A DNA stretch of 8,236 nucleotides from Chitinophagaceae bacterium (GCA_947459455.1 CANHEC010000072.1:1-8236); one strand, 5' to 3'; shown: positions 1-6,723, numbered from the stretch's first letter. The notes: generated by a model from the letters alone, not told the origin. A program made the numbers and translations.

Positions 1-303
1 CACCACATCGCCGGCATCGGCCAGTATAATGTGCGAACCAATCAATGGCAGGTTGCGGCACGCTTCGCGTAAATGGCGGGGGCCCTTTACAGCACCCACA
101 CGGCCATGATTGCGGCTGACCCCTTCATCGCTGCAAAAACCAATGAAGGCCACCCCCTGATGATGCTTGCCAATGGCAGGCAAGGGTTGCTCCTGCATAT
201 CAATACACTGTACAATCTGGTGCCAGCGTAGTTGGTCGGGCGTTTCGCCATCGTGGCGGCCGCTCCAAATAGCAGGGTCGGTGTGTTGGTAAAACGAAGG
301 CAT
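1..303 (-). CDS. hutG: Formimidoylglutamase-like ureohydrolase, N-terminal part (cut by window edge)
   Basis: The first 101 codons of an arginase/agmatinase/formimidoylglutamase family enzyme, starting at ATG 303-301 and still open at the left edge. The N-terminus (HTDPAIWSGRHDGE, residues 7-20, then LRWHQIV) is the lead-in typical of HutG-type members. Residues 58-75, reading SDEGVSRNHGRVGAVKGP, match the family's conserved 'DEGVxRNxGRxGAxxGP' block, and DAGDV (96-100) fits the next conserved strand. The Mn-binding GGDHS and DxHxD motifs would lie beyond the edge, so catalytic competence cannot be judged. HutG hydrolyses N-formimidoyl-glutamate to glutamate and formamide in histidine degradation, in the cytoplasm. 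The gene lies 78 nt after RNase R on the same strand, so read-through is possible. A weak TACCTTTA element (335-328) might give it its own promoter. Another ureohydrolase specificity is possible. Confidence 0.8.
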   Translation of the reverse strand, partial: MPSFYQHTDPAIWSGRHDGETPDQLRWHQIVQCIDMQEQPLPAIGKHHQGVAFIGFCSDEGVSRNHGRVGAVKGPRHLREACRNLPLIGSHIILADAGDVV

Positions 304-381
304 AGGAATTGGTTGAAGGGTCTTGGCTAAAGGTACGGTAGTAGCCGCGGCCGAAGTGCAGCATTCCTCACCGGTAGCCGC

Positions 382-2454
382 TTACTTCTTGCCACGCTTA
401 TTGGCCAGCTTTTTAGCAATGGGAGCTCCTTTCGATGGCCGCTTTTTTGTTTGTCCGGCACGGGCTTCCTGCAGCTGCTCGGGGCTGGCATGCTGGCCCG
501 CTTTGGCCTGCTGCGGTACCCATTCGTAGTCCAGCTGGCGCTTCTCCAGGCTGGCCGCCACTACTTTTATCCGCACGGCATCGCCCATCCTGAACTTGCG
601 CCCGCTGCGCAGGCCCACCAAACTATAGTCCGATTCAATCAGGCGAAAATCGTCGTGGTAATTCAGATCCTTCATGCTTACCAGTCCTTCGCACTTGTGG
701 GCCACCGTTTCGGCCCAAAAGCCAAACGTACTGACGCCACTGATGACTGCGTCAAACTCCTCACCCAGGTAGTCCATCATAAACTCTACCTGCTTGTACT
801 TATTGGCAGCCCGCTCAGCTTCCATAGCGGCCCGCTCCCGTTCGCTGCAGTGTTTGCAGCGAGCCTCCATTTTTTTATCTACCAGCATTTTATCGTCCAG
901 CACCTGCTGCAGCAGGCGGTGCACCATTACATCGGGGTAGCGCCTGATGGGCGAAGTGAAATGGCAGTAATGCTCGAAGCCCAGGCCGTAGTGGCCAATA
1001 TTGTCTTTGGTGTAAATGGCCTTGGCCATGGTGCGAATGCCCAACTGCTCCAGCACATGCTGCTGCGGTGTGCCCTGCGCTGCTTTCAGCATGGCATTAA
1101 ACGAAGCTGCAATCGCATCGGGCTGGGTGGTATCAAACTGGTAGCCAAACTTGCGGGCAAAAGCAATAAAGGGCAGCAGCTTTTCCTCATCGGGCTGATC
1201 GTGCACACGGTACGGAAACGGCAGCGGCTTATCGTACACACGCACCCCGGCTACAAACTCGGCCACGGTGCGGTTGGCCAGCAGCATGAACTCTTCAATC
1301 AGCTGGTGGCTCTCCTTGCTCTCTTTTACCACAATACCAATGGGCTTGCCGGTTTCATCCAGCTTAAAACGTACTTCCTGCGAACTGAAATTGATGGCCC
1401 CTTTGTCGAAGCGGTCTTTGCGCAGCTTGCGGGCCATCTTATTCAGCAGCAGCACTTCTTCGGCATAAGGGCCCTCGCCGGTTTCAATGATGTCCTGCAC
1501 TTCTTCGTAGGTAAACCGATGATTGCTGTGGATGAGGGTGCGGCCAATCCAATGCTCTTTTACCTCGCCCTTGCCGTTCATGATGAACACGGCCGAAAAA
1601 GTAAACTTGTCTTCGTGCGGCCGCAGCGAGCACAGCTCATTGCTAATGCGTTCGGGCAGCATGGGGTTTACCCGGTCAGGCAGGTACACACTCGTAGCCC
1701 GCTCGTAGGCTTCCTCGTCCAGCACCGATCCTTCTTCTACAAAATGGCTCACATCGGCAATGTGCACTCCCACTTCGTACAGGCCTTTGGGCAGCGGTTT
1801 GATGCTCAGGGCATCATCAAAGTCGCGGGCATCCACGGGGTCGATGGTGAAGGTGAGCACTTCCCGAAAATCACGCCGCTTGCGGGCTTCCGCTGCGCTG
1901 ATATGATCGCTCAGACGAGCTGCTTCTTCCATGGCATCATCGCTAAACTGCAGTGGAAAGCCACTTTCCATCAGGATGTCTTTCATGGCCAGGCCATGCA
2001 GGTCGTGCATCGCCACTACCTCCACTAGCTCGCCAATGGGGCGGCGGTCGTCGCGGTCCCAACGCACCAGCTTTACTATCACCTTGCCCTCTTCATCTAT
2101 CGGCTCAGCCGGAGCTTCTTCCAGCACAAAATGCGGCATCGGCTTATCGCTGTCGGGCAAAAAGAACCACCGGCCGGCATGCTGCCGCAGGGTACCCATA
2201 AACTGTACGGTCTTGCGCTGCAGCACTTCCACTACCCGCCCTTCCCGCTTGCGGCCGCCCATGCCATCGCGGGTGATTTGCACCCGCACTTTATCGCCAT
2301 GAAAGGCCCGGTTGAAATCGGAGGGCCGCACCAGTACATCACTGTCGCCGGCGCCGGTGTTTACAAAGCCCAGGCCCGAGCGGGTAATGTCCAGGGTGCC
2401 GCTTACTTCGCTGCGGCGGGGCGTTTTATTGATCTTTTGCTTTTTGGGCATCAT
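382..2454 (-). CDS. rnr: Ribonuclease R (3'-5' exoribonuclease, RNase II/R family)
   Basis: A 690-residue processive 3'-5' exoribonuclease that degrades structured RNA, including mRNA fragments and rRNA, in the cytoplasm. The domain order is clear. N-terminal cold-shock/OB segments begin around residue 18 (SGTLDITRSGLGFV). The RNB catalytic domain spans about 195-520, with the Mg-binding block IDPVDARDFDDALS whose acidic residues D205, D211, D213 and D214 match the RNase II/R active site. The signature FTSPIRRYPDVMVHR lies at 499-513. An S1 domain covers about 567-645, followed by a Lys/Arg-rich tail to 690. It is shorter than the 813-residue E. coli enzyme because the N-terminal helix-turn-helix extension is missing. 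ATG 2454-2452 is followed immediately by a second ATG, so the start could be one codon later. The start lies inside the end of lpxK (29-nt overlap), which suggests translational coupling. Confidence 0.97.
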   Translation of the reverse strand: MMPKKQKINKTPRRSEVSGTLDITRSGLGFVNTGAGDSDVLVRPSDFNRAFHGDKVRVQITRDGMGGRKREGRVVEVLQRKTVQFMGTLRQHAGRWFFLPDSDKPMPHFVLEEAPAEPIDEEGKVIVKLVRWDRDDRRPIGELVEVVAMHDLHGLAMKDILMESGFPLQFSDDAMEEAARLSDHISAAEARKRRDFREVLTFTIDPVDARDFDDALSIKPLPKGLYEVGVHIADVSHFVEEGSVLDEEAYERATSVYLPDRVNPMLPERISNELCSLRPHEDKFTFSAVFIMNGKGEVKEHWIGRTLIHSNHRFTYEEVQDIIETGEGPYAEEVLLLNKMARKLRKDRFDKGAINFSSQEVRFKLDETGKPIGIVVKESKESHQLIEEFMLLANRTVAEFVAGVRVYDKPLPFPYRVHDQPDEEKLLPFIAFARKFGYQFDTTQPDAIAASFNAMLKAAQGTPQQHVLEQLGIRTMAKAIYTKDNIGHYGLGFEHYCHFTSPIRRYPDVMVHRLLQQVLDDKMLVDKKMEARCKHCSERERAAMEAERAANKYKQVEFMMDYLGEEFDAVISGVSTFGFWAETVAHKCEGLVSMKDLNYHDDFRLIESDYSLVGLRSGRKFRMGDAVRIKVVAASLEKRQLDYEWVPQQAKAGQHASPEQLQEARAGQTKKRPSKGAPIAKKLANKRGKK

Positions 2455-3517
2455 GAAAGTTTTTTACGAACTGCAACACCGCCTGCTTGAAAGCCGCCTC
2501 CTGCCCAAACAATACTTCGTGCTTCACGGGCTGTACATACAAGGGGAGCCGGTCCAGTTCTTTACCAAATTTCACCAGCCGCACGGCATCTTTCTCGGTG
2601 GTGAGGATTATCTTATCGTGAGCATCCAGCGCCTCAAAGCGCTGGGCTATTTGCTTCAAATCGTCGATGCTGAACACATGGTGATCGCCGTAGCTGAGCT
2701 GGTAGTAAGCTGCGGTGCGCTCCTCTATGTATTGCTTCAGCGGTGCGGGGTTGGCTATGCCGCACACCAGCAGCACCTCTTGCTGCGGCTGCAGCTGCAC
2801 CGGCTGCCGGCTGCGCAGGTGGTAGGGCTGGCCATACTGCAGGGTAGTAAAGTACACCTGCTGCTGGTGGGTAGGCTGTATGCGGCGCAGCATTTTTTGC
2901 CGCTCGGCCTCCGTGAGCCCGGCCGGACATTTGGTCACCACAATGATGTGCGCCCGCCGGGCACTGGCCCGCTGGTCTCGCAGATCGCCGGTGGGCAAAA
3001 ACCAATCGTACCAGTAAGGATTGCTATACTCCGTAAGCACAATATTGAGGCCCGCCACGATGGCCCGGTGCTGAAATGCATCGTCCAGAATGATGACTTC
3101 GGTTTGGGGCCGATCCTGCAGCAGTTGCGGCACAGCCACTATCCGCTCCTCGCCCACGGCCACCGCCAGCTGCGGGTATTTCAAGTGAAACTGCATCGGC
3201 TCATCACCTATCTCCAGCGCCGTACTTCGGTCATCGGCCAGCAGGTAGCCTTTTGTTTTGCGCTTGTAGCCGCGGCTCAGGGTAGCCACCTGCACATGCG
3301 GCAGCAGCCACTCTACCAGCATTTCGGTCATGGGGCTTTTGCCGGTGCCGCCTACGCTCAGGTTGCCCACGCATATCATGGGCAGGTTAAAGCTCACACT
3401 GCTCAGCCAGCCCATGTCGTACAGCTTATTGCGCAGCATTACCACCAGGGCCATTAGCAACGAAAACGGAAACAACAACAAACGGAGGCCACGCAGCAGG
3501 TAAAAATTAAAAGGCAT
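2426..3517 (-). CDS. lpxK: Tetraacyldisaccharide 4'-kinase (lipid A biosynthesis)
   Basis: A 363-residue membrane-associated kinase that phosphorylates the 4' position of the tetraacyl disaccharide 1-phosphate, a late step of the Raetz lipid A pathway at the inner face of the inner membrane. A hydrophobic N-terminal helix (about residues 13-30) is followed by the positive LRNKLYD stretch common in LpxK. The P-loop is VGNLSVGGTGKSP (50-62) with K60. Further family blocks are SRGYKRK (81-87), ILDDAFQHR (143-151, with the catalytic-type acidic pair and QHR), LPTGDLRD (174-181) and LTTEKDAVRL (305-314). Length is normal for the family. ATG 3517-3515 overlaps the end of the cyclo-ligase gene by 11 nt, and its own end overlaps RNase R by 29 nt. 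The gene implies a Gram-negative outer membrane with lipid A. Confidence 0.96.
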   Translation of the reverse strand: MPFNFYLLRGLRLLLFPFSLLMALVVMLRNKLYDMGWLSSVSFNLPMICVGNLSVGGTGKSPMTEMLVEWLLPHVQVATLSRGYKRKTKGYLLADDRSTALEIGDEPMQFHLKYPQLAVAVGEERIVAVPQLLQDRPQTEVIILDDAFQHRAIVAGLNIVLTEYSNPYWYDWFLPTGDLRDQRASARRAHIIVVTKCPAGLTEAERQKMLRRIQPTHQQQVYFTTLQYGQPYHLRSRQPVQLQPQQEVLLVCGIANPAPLKQYIEERTAAYYQLSYGDHHVFSIDDLKQIAQRFEALDAHDKIILTTEKDAVRLVKFGKELDRLPLYVQPVKHEVLFGQEAAFKQAVLQFVKNFHDAQKAKDQ

Positions 3518-4100
3518 ACAAGCGATGGGGCGTGATACAATATTTTAAAGGTACGTCATTGGCATCGATATCGGAGATGGCCGCCACGGGCTCAAACCAG
3601 CTGAAGCCCATGCTGATGACCTGCGGATGGCAGCGCTTGAGAAAGCGATCGTAAAAGCCTTTGCCATAGCCAACGCGATAGCCCTTTTCATCAAAGCAAA
3701 GCAGCGGCACCAGTACCAGCTGCAGTTTGTCGGGCGCCACCACCTGGCCATTGGCCGGCTCTTGTATACCAAAGGGTGAGGTGACCCACTCAGTCAATTC
3801 GTCGTCATCGTCGGGCACCAGCATGGCTTCCATGCGGCGTTCGGGCACCTGCGTTACCGGGTAGCACCACTGCACCTGTGGCAGCCAGGCCCGCAGCGCC
3901 TCTTGCAAATAATGCACCGGCACTTCGTGGCGGCTTTCATCGGCACGGTAGCTCATGCCCAGCTGTATGGGCGGCCACTGCAGCGCATCCAGCTGCGCTA
4001 TCATGTGCTGCAGGTGCTGGTGCTGCTGCGGCAGGCTCAGCTGCTGGCGCTGGGCCTTGTACTGCTGGCGCAATGCCTGTTTGGTAAACGATGATGCCAC
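3507..4100 (-). CDS. ygfA: 5-formyltetrahydrofolate cyclo-ligase (MTHFS family), GTG start
   Basis: A 197-residue cytoplasmic enzyme that converts 5-formyl-THF to 5,10-methenyl-THF using ATP, returning an inactive folate to one-carbon metabolism. The N-terminus (KQALRQQYKAQRQQLS, 7-22) is the basic ATP-binding lead helix of the family. SPFGIQEP (108-115) and the signature RVGYGKGFYDRFL (142-154, phosphate-binding loop) are clear, and the C-terminus DVPLKYCITP (182-191) is typical. The start must be GTG at 4100-4098. An in-frame TAG at 4112-4110, which is also the stop of rsmD, lies just upstream. The only codons between are ATT, TGC and GCC, and the next internal Met is residue 33, inside the domain. 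The gap to rsmD is 9 nt and the overlap with lpxK is 11 nt, so it sits within the operon. Confidence 0.94.
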   Translation of the reverse strand: MASSFTKQALRQQYKAQRQQLSLPQQHQHLQHMIAQLDALQWPPIQLGMSYRADESRHEVPVHYLQEALRAWLPQVQWCYPVTQVPERRMEAMLVPDDDDELTEWVTSPFGIQEPANGQVVAPDKLQLVLVPLLCFDEKGYRVGYGKGFYDRFLKRCHPQVISMGFSWFEPVAAISDIDANDVPLKYCITPHRLYAF

Positions 4101-4109
4101 GGCGCAAAT

Positions 4110-4658
4110 CTAACTGGGCTGGCGTTGGAAAAAAGAAAACACCGTGGTGCCGTAATTGCGCATGCGCACAAAGCCAGGTGCCTGCTCATAATTGTTGCGG
4201 GGTGTGTGCTCCAGCACAAACCAGCCGTCGGGGGCTATCAGCTGCTTTTCTACCACCACCAGGCGGGGTAGCTCGTCTATGGTAGTTAGCGCATACGGCG
4301 GACCGGCAAAAATGAAATCGTACTCGCCGCCGGCTGTCTCCAAAAATTTGAATACTTCCATCCGCAGCGCATTTACCGGCGGTGCCTGCAGCGCCTTCAG
4401 GTTGTCGGAGATGAAGCGAAACATGGCCGGATCCTTTTCCACGATTGTGCAGTCGGCCGCCCCGCGGCTCAGCAGTTCGTAGGTAATGGCACCGGTGCCG
4501 CCAAACAAATCGAGGCTGCGAATGCCCTCGAAATCGATCATGTTTTGCAGCATATTGAACAGGCCCTCTTTGGCAATATCGGTGGTGGGCCGGGTATACG
4601 GCATATTAGTGGGCGGATGAATGCGGCGCCCGCCCCACTGCCCGCCTATGATTCTCAT
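4110..4658 (-). CDS. rsmD: 16S rRNA (guanine-N2) methyltransferase RsmD, with altered catalytic motif
   Basis: A 182-residue Rossmann-fold SAM-dependent methyltransferase of the RsmD family, which in E. coli methylates G966 of 16S rRNA during 30S assembly. It starts with the usual MRIIGGQWGGRRI. RPTTDIAKEGLFNML (23-37) is the family's 'RPTTDxxxExLFN' block. SAM motif I is LDLFGGTGAITYE (49-61), followed by LLSRGA (62-67). Motif IV should read (D/N)PPY but here is FIFAGPPYAL, with Gly at residue 119. I read the codon as GGT on the minus strand (4304-4302), one base from GAT (Asp). The rest of the protein is intact, with no frameshift or stop. ATG 4658-4656 overlaps the stop of the preceding gene by 4 nt (ATGA). 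Family assignment is firm; activity is open because of the Gly. Confidence 0.93.
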   Translation of the reverse strand: MRIIGGQWGGRRIHPPTNMPYTRPTTDIAKEGLFNMLQNMIDFEGIRSLDLFGGTGAITYELLSRGAADCTIVEKDPAMFRFISDNLKALQAPPVNALRMEVFKFLETAGGEYDFIFAGPPYALTTIDELPRLVVVEKQLIAPDGWFVLEHTPRNNYEQAPGFVRMRNYGTTVFSFFQRQPS

Positions 4659-5467
4659 GACATCAGTTGAAAAAGGTGAGCAAAATAGTGCGCCGGCTGC
4701 TGGCCTGCCCAGGCGGCATCGGCTACCGGCCAGGGCTCCAGCACATCAATGTAGCGGGCCAGGCCCTGCCACAGTGCCGAGTCGGTTTGCAGCACGCCCG
4801 CCAGGCGCCAGTTGGTAGCCGCCGGACTAATGGCATAGGCCTGCAGCAACTGCAGCAGCCGATACGCCAGATCATCGGGCTGCAGCACCGGCAGTGCCCC
4901 GGCATACTGCAGGCGGCCATTGTGGTGCAGCAGGCACAGCAGGTGCTGCGGGGTAAATACGAGGTGGCCGGTAGTGTCGGGCTCGTGCAGCGGATGCGCC
5001 AGCAGGGCGCCCAGCAGGTGGCGCTGGGTGAGTTGTTCAAAGTGCCCCGTCAGCAGGCGCATCATGGTATCGGGCATTTGCCAGGCCAGCGCCAGGTGCT
5101 CATCGGGCAGCATATCGGCCCGCTGGGACTGCCAGGCCGCATAGCCATGCAGTTGCTGCAGGTGCAGGTGGCTGGCCTCGGGCTGGTAGTGCTCCATGGG
5201 CACGGGCAGCAGGCGGGCGCCGGCACATAGCAGGGTGGCCGGTACCTGGCGCAGCTGCAGCAGGCGGCTTTGGCCCAGGGCGGTGTCCCAGGCATCCTCA
5301 TCGGTCAGTGCGCCGCTAAAGCTTTCGATGGCCTCGGGGCTGCCGGTTTGGTTGTTCCACAATACAGCGTGCAGGTGCTGCGGCCCCCACTCCAGCAGCA
5401 GCTTGCGGCTGCTGGCCTCGTAGGGCAGCAGTGCCGAGGGGCCTGTTTCAATCGTTTTTGCCAGCAT
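4655..5467 (-). CDS. DUF3822 family protein (function unknown)
   Basis: A 270-residue protein rich in Leu, Gln, His and Trp, with no signal peptide or membrane helix. I assign it to the Bacteroidota-restricted DUF3822 family from its position directly before rsmD and from its C-terminal block. That block runs WRLAGVLQTDSALW, then YIDVLEPWP, then PAHYFAHLFQLMS. The family is thought to have an actin/hexokinase-like fold, but no reaction is established, and I cannot point to nucleotide-binding motifs here. The frame is open upstream to 5611. The 48 extra residues are Ala/Pro/Gly-rich, overlap palindromic non-coding DNA and look artefactual, so I start at ATG 5467-5465 (MLAKTIETGPSALLPYE). The 4-nt overlap with rsmD implies coupled translation and perhaps a role linked to ribosome maturation; that link is inference. 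It appears to be the first gene of the operon. Confidence 0.8.
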   Translation of the reverse strand: MLAKTIETGPSALLPYEASSRKLLLEWGPQHLHAVLWNNQTGSPEAIESFSGALTDEDAWDTALGQSRLLQLRQVPATLLCAGARLLPVPMEHYQPEASHLHLQQLHGYAAWQSQRADMLPDEHLALAWQMPDTMMRLLTGHFEQLTQRHLLGALLAHPLHEPDTTGHLVFTPQHLLCLLHHNGRLQYAGALPVLQPDDLAYRLLQLLQAYAISPAATNWRLAGVLQTDSALWQGLARYIDVLEPWPVADAAWAGQQPAHYFAHLFQLMS

Positions 5468-5472
5468 AGCGG

Positions 5473-5502
5473 CAAACCTAACAGTTTTTGGCAAAGCGGC
5501 AG
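5473..5502 (-). promoter_or_regulatory. Candidate Bacteroidota promoter for the leftward operon
   Basis: On the minus strand TAGGTTTG (5480-5473) matches the Bacteroidota -7 consensus TAnnTTTG in full. CTG (5502-5500), 19 nt upstream, is one mismatch from the -33 TTG. Only 5 nt separate it from the ATG at 5467, so transcription would begin at or next to the start codon and give a leaderless or nearly leaderless mRNA. This comes from motif matching only. Confidence 0.3.
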
Positions 5503-5530
5503 GGCCACAGGCGGGTGCGGAAATATTTGG

Positions 5531-5640
5531 CACAGGGCGGCTCCCAGCAGCGCTGGGCCGGGCTGCTTCGGGGTTCGCTATCGCTCCCGTACCGGCCAAG
5601 GCCGGTACCAAGCCCTGCGCATCCCTGCCGCGGGGCTAGC
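5531..5640. repeat. GC-rich palindromic intergenic segment
   Basis: A GC-rich stretch upstream of the leftward operon with two perfect inverted repeats. CCCAGC/GCTGGG has a 3-nt loop (5543-5557). GTACCGGCC/GGCCGGTAC has a 2-nt centre (5589-5608). CAGGGC (5533-5538) can pair with GCCCTG (5612-5617) around both, so the whole segment could fold as one long hairpin. CCGCGG and GCTAGC palindromes follow. It encodes nothing convincing and lacks a T-run that would make a terminator. A shared 'caagccc...atccct' phrase (5609-5626 and 6578-6589) hints at a dispersed element related to the structured DNA at 6541-6723. Genome-wide copies cannot be tested here. Confidence 0.5.
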
Positions 5641-5938
5641 GTGTACGTTTAGCGGCTTGGCGCCAAAAAGTTTGTTGCTTGTGTACTGCTATTTCAAAAC
5701 AGAAAAAGTGTTTCGAAAAAAAAGTACACAAAACTGAGACGAGAGGAAAAATTTGGAGAGAGTGTACACAACGACAGCGAGCATATAAGATGCGCCTTAT
5801 TTGGACTCTTTAGCTTTAAACGCAACGATTAGAGGGAAGCTTTCTGAATCCGTAATCTGCAAATTTCTGACAAGGCCCGGTAGATTTTATAGGTACTGTG
5901 GCCCGCTGAAGCGGAATACTGGCGCCGGCAGGAGTAAG
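5641..5938. other. AT-richer intergenic stretch with GTAC motifs about 40 bp apart
   Basis: About 300 nt without a convincing gene on either strand. GTGTAC or GTACAC occurs at 5641-5646, 5681-5686, 5724-5729 and 5762-5769. The last is GTGTACAC, with a TGTACA palindrome inside. The GTAC cores start at 5643, 5683, 5724 and 5764, giving spacings of 40, 41 and 40 bp. A further GTAC lies at 5893. A weak hairpin, CCGC-TGAA-GCGG (5903-5914), lies just after the end of the orphan gene but has no T-run on the minus strand. I see no tRNA, other RNA gene or CRISPR here. Confidence 0.45.
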
Positions 5939-6376
5939 TCACTCGGCATCTTCGCATCCACATCGTAATTGCTCATAAAACTCAGCGAACGATTTAAGCT
6001 CACCGTCTTGAAAACCATCTCTTCCATCAATCTCAAACACCTTTCCAGACTCTCCACTTATTTCAAGTATAAGATAAGCTGGACTACGAAAGGAGGCTGC
6101 TTTGCGAAGCGAAATTTCCAACCGATCCGCCGGTAGAAATATTTCTCGCCTGGAAAAAAAGCGGAGGTATACAATTCTGACACCTTTCTTATCCATCTCA
6201 ACTGAAGACGTAAATTTTCCCGAAAACAGAATGAAAAGGATTAGGATGTACAAAAAAAGAAAAGGCAAACTGTACTCTTGAGAAATAATCGTAAGAGTCA
6301 TAAAGCCCACAGTAACCCAAAGTACAAGAGACCCTAAGTAGCTTGAATAGCGCCGCTTGTTTTGAATTCTTATCAT
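5939..6376 (-). CDS. Orphan two-helix membrane protein with C-terminal soluble domain, unknown function
   Basis: I do not recognise this 145-residue protein. Two hydrophobic segments, about residues 13-32 (YLGSLVLWVTVGFMTLTIIS) and 37-53 (LPFLFLYILILFILFSG), suggest a membrane hairpin. A soluble C-terminal part of about 90 residues follows, with alternating beta-type stretches (VRIVYLRFFSRREIFLP, PAYLILEISGESGKVFEIDG) and a final helix. This layout resembles small bacterial PH-like membrane proteins, but that is only a topology resemblance. I chose ATG 6376-6374 because the open frame upstream to 6478 turns abruptly GC-rich and Gly/Pro/Arg-rich. Base composition differs from the neighbours: I count 22 of 60 G+C at 6181-6240 against 39 of 60 at 1021-1080, which suggests recent transfer. 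It is flanked by non-coding repeats, has no operon partner, and TAAATTTG (6387-6380) lies just upstream. Confidence 0.65.
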   Translation of the reverse strand: MIRIQNKRRYSSYLGSLVLWVTVGFMTLTIISQEYSLPFLFLYILILFILFSGKFTSSVEMDKKGVRIVYLRFFSRREIFLPADRLEISLRKAASFRSPAYLILEISGESGKVFEIDGRDGFQDGELKSFAEFYEQLRCGCEDAE

Positions 6377-6379
6377 AAT

Positions 6380-6387
6380 CAAATTTA
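6380..6387 (-). promoter_or_regulatory. Candidate -7 element of the orphan gene
   Basis: TAAATTTG on the minus strand fits TAnnTTTG fully and ends 3 nt before ATG 6376. I find no good TTG at the -33 distance, so this may be chance in an AT-rich context. If real, the transcript would be leaderless. Confidence 0.2.
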
Positions 6388-6590
6388 GTCTGTGCTTCCG
6401 GCACCAGCGCCTTCTGCTGTTCGGAATTTGCAATCCACCTGGCTGCCCTGGCAATTGTAAGCCGCCGTTCATTGGCATCTGCCACTACAATTATCGTCCG
6501 GGCTACTTACCAGCACGTACTTTTTGCCTTGATGCAAATAGGCATGCGGAATAGGAGCATGCAGAAAAAATCAAGGCAAGCCCGATCCCT

Positions 6591-6723
6591 CCGGGTCTCG
6601 GCTGAGCCGAGACCCGGCCAGCGCCCCCCGCTGTGCAGCACTGCTTGCTGGCTTTTGGCCGGTGGGATACCACCTTGCATAATGGCTGATGAAACACCAG
6701 CCGACTGCAGGCGTCTTGCCTGC
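6591..6723. repeat. Cluster of five consecutive stem-loops
   Basis: Five perfect inverted repeats follow one another. The first has 13-bp arms around a single base (CCGGGTCTCGGCT / AGCCGAGACCCGG, 6591-6617). Then come CAGCG/CGCTG (6619-6633), CAGCA/TGCTG (6636-6650), GGTGG/CCACC (6661-6674) and GCAGGC/GCCTGC (6707-6723). GCCAGC (6617-6622) and GCTGGC (6647-6652) can also pair around the second and third. The first lacks a following T-run on either strand, and the block lies between divergent genes, so a terminator role is unlikely. It may be a repetitive palindromic element, a structured RNA or a remnant of mobile DNA. Confidence 0.55.

Noticed and set aside
328..335. Separate promoter for hutG (TACCTTTA)
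   Set aside because: One mismatch in the -7 box and no good TTG upstream; too weak to list as a feature.
451..2028. A 525-codon open frame on the plus strand
   Set aside because: It lies wholly antisense to RNase R, whose catalytic motifs are intact. The predicted protein is a His/Gln/Leu-rich product with no domain, as expected of a codon-bias shadow in GC-rich DNA.
2312..3457. A 381-codon open frame on the plus strand
   Set aside because: Antisense to lpxK and the start of RNase R. It has no recognisable domain and its composition mirrors the opposite strand.
5468..5611. N-terminal extension of the DUF3822 protein to ATG 5611
   Set aside because: The extra 48 residues are Ala/Pro/Gly-rich, run through a palindromic segment, and lie upstream of a good promoter match.
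6591..6617. Rho-independent terminator
   Set aside because: The stem is strong, but no T-run follows directly on either strand, and the neighbouring genes diverge from it.
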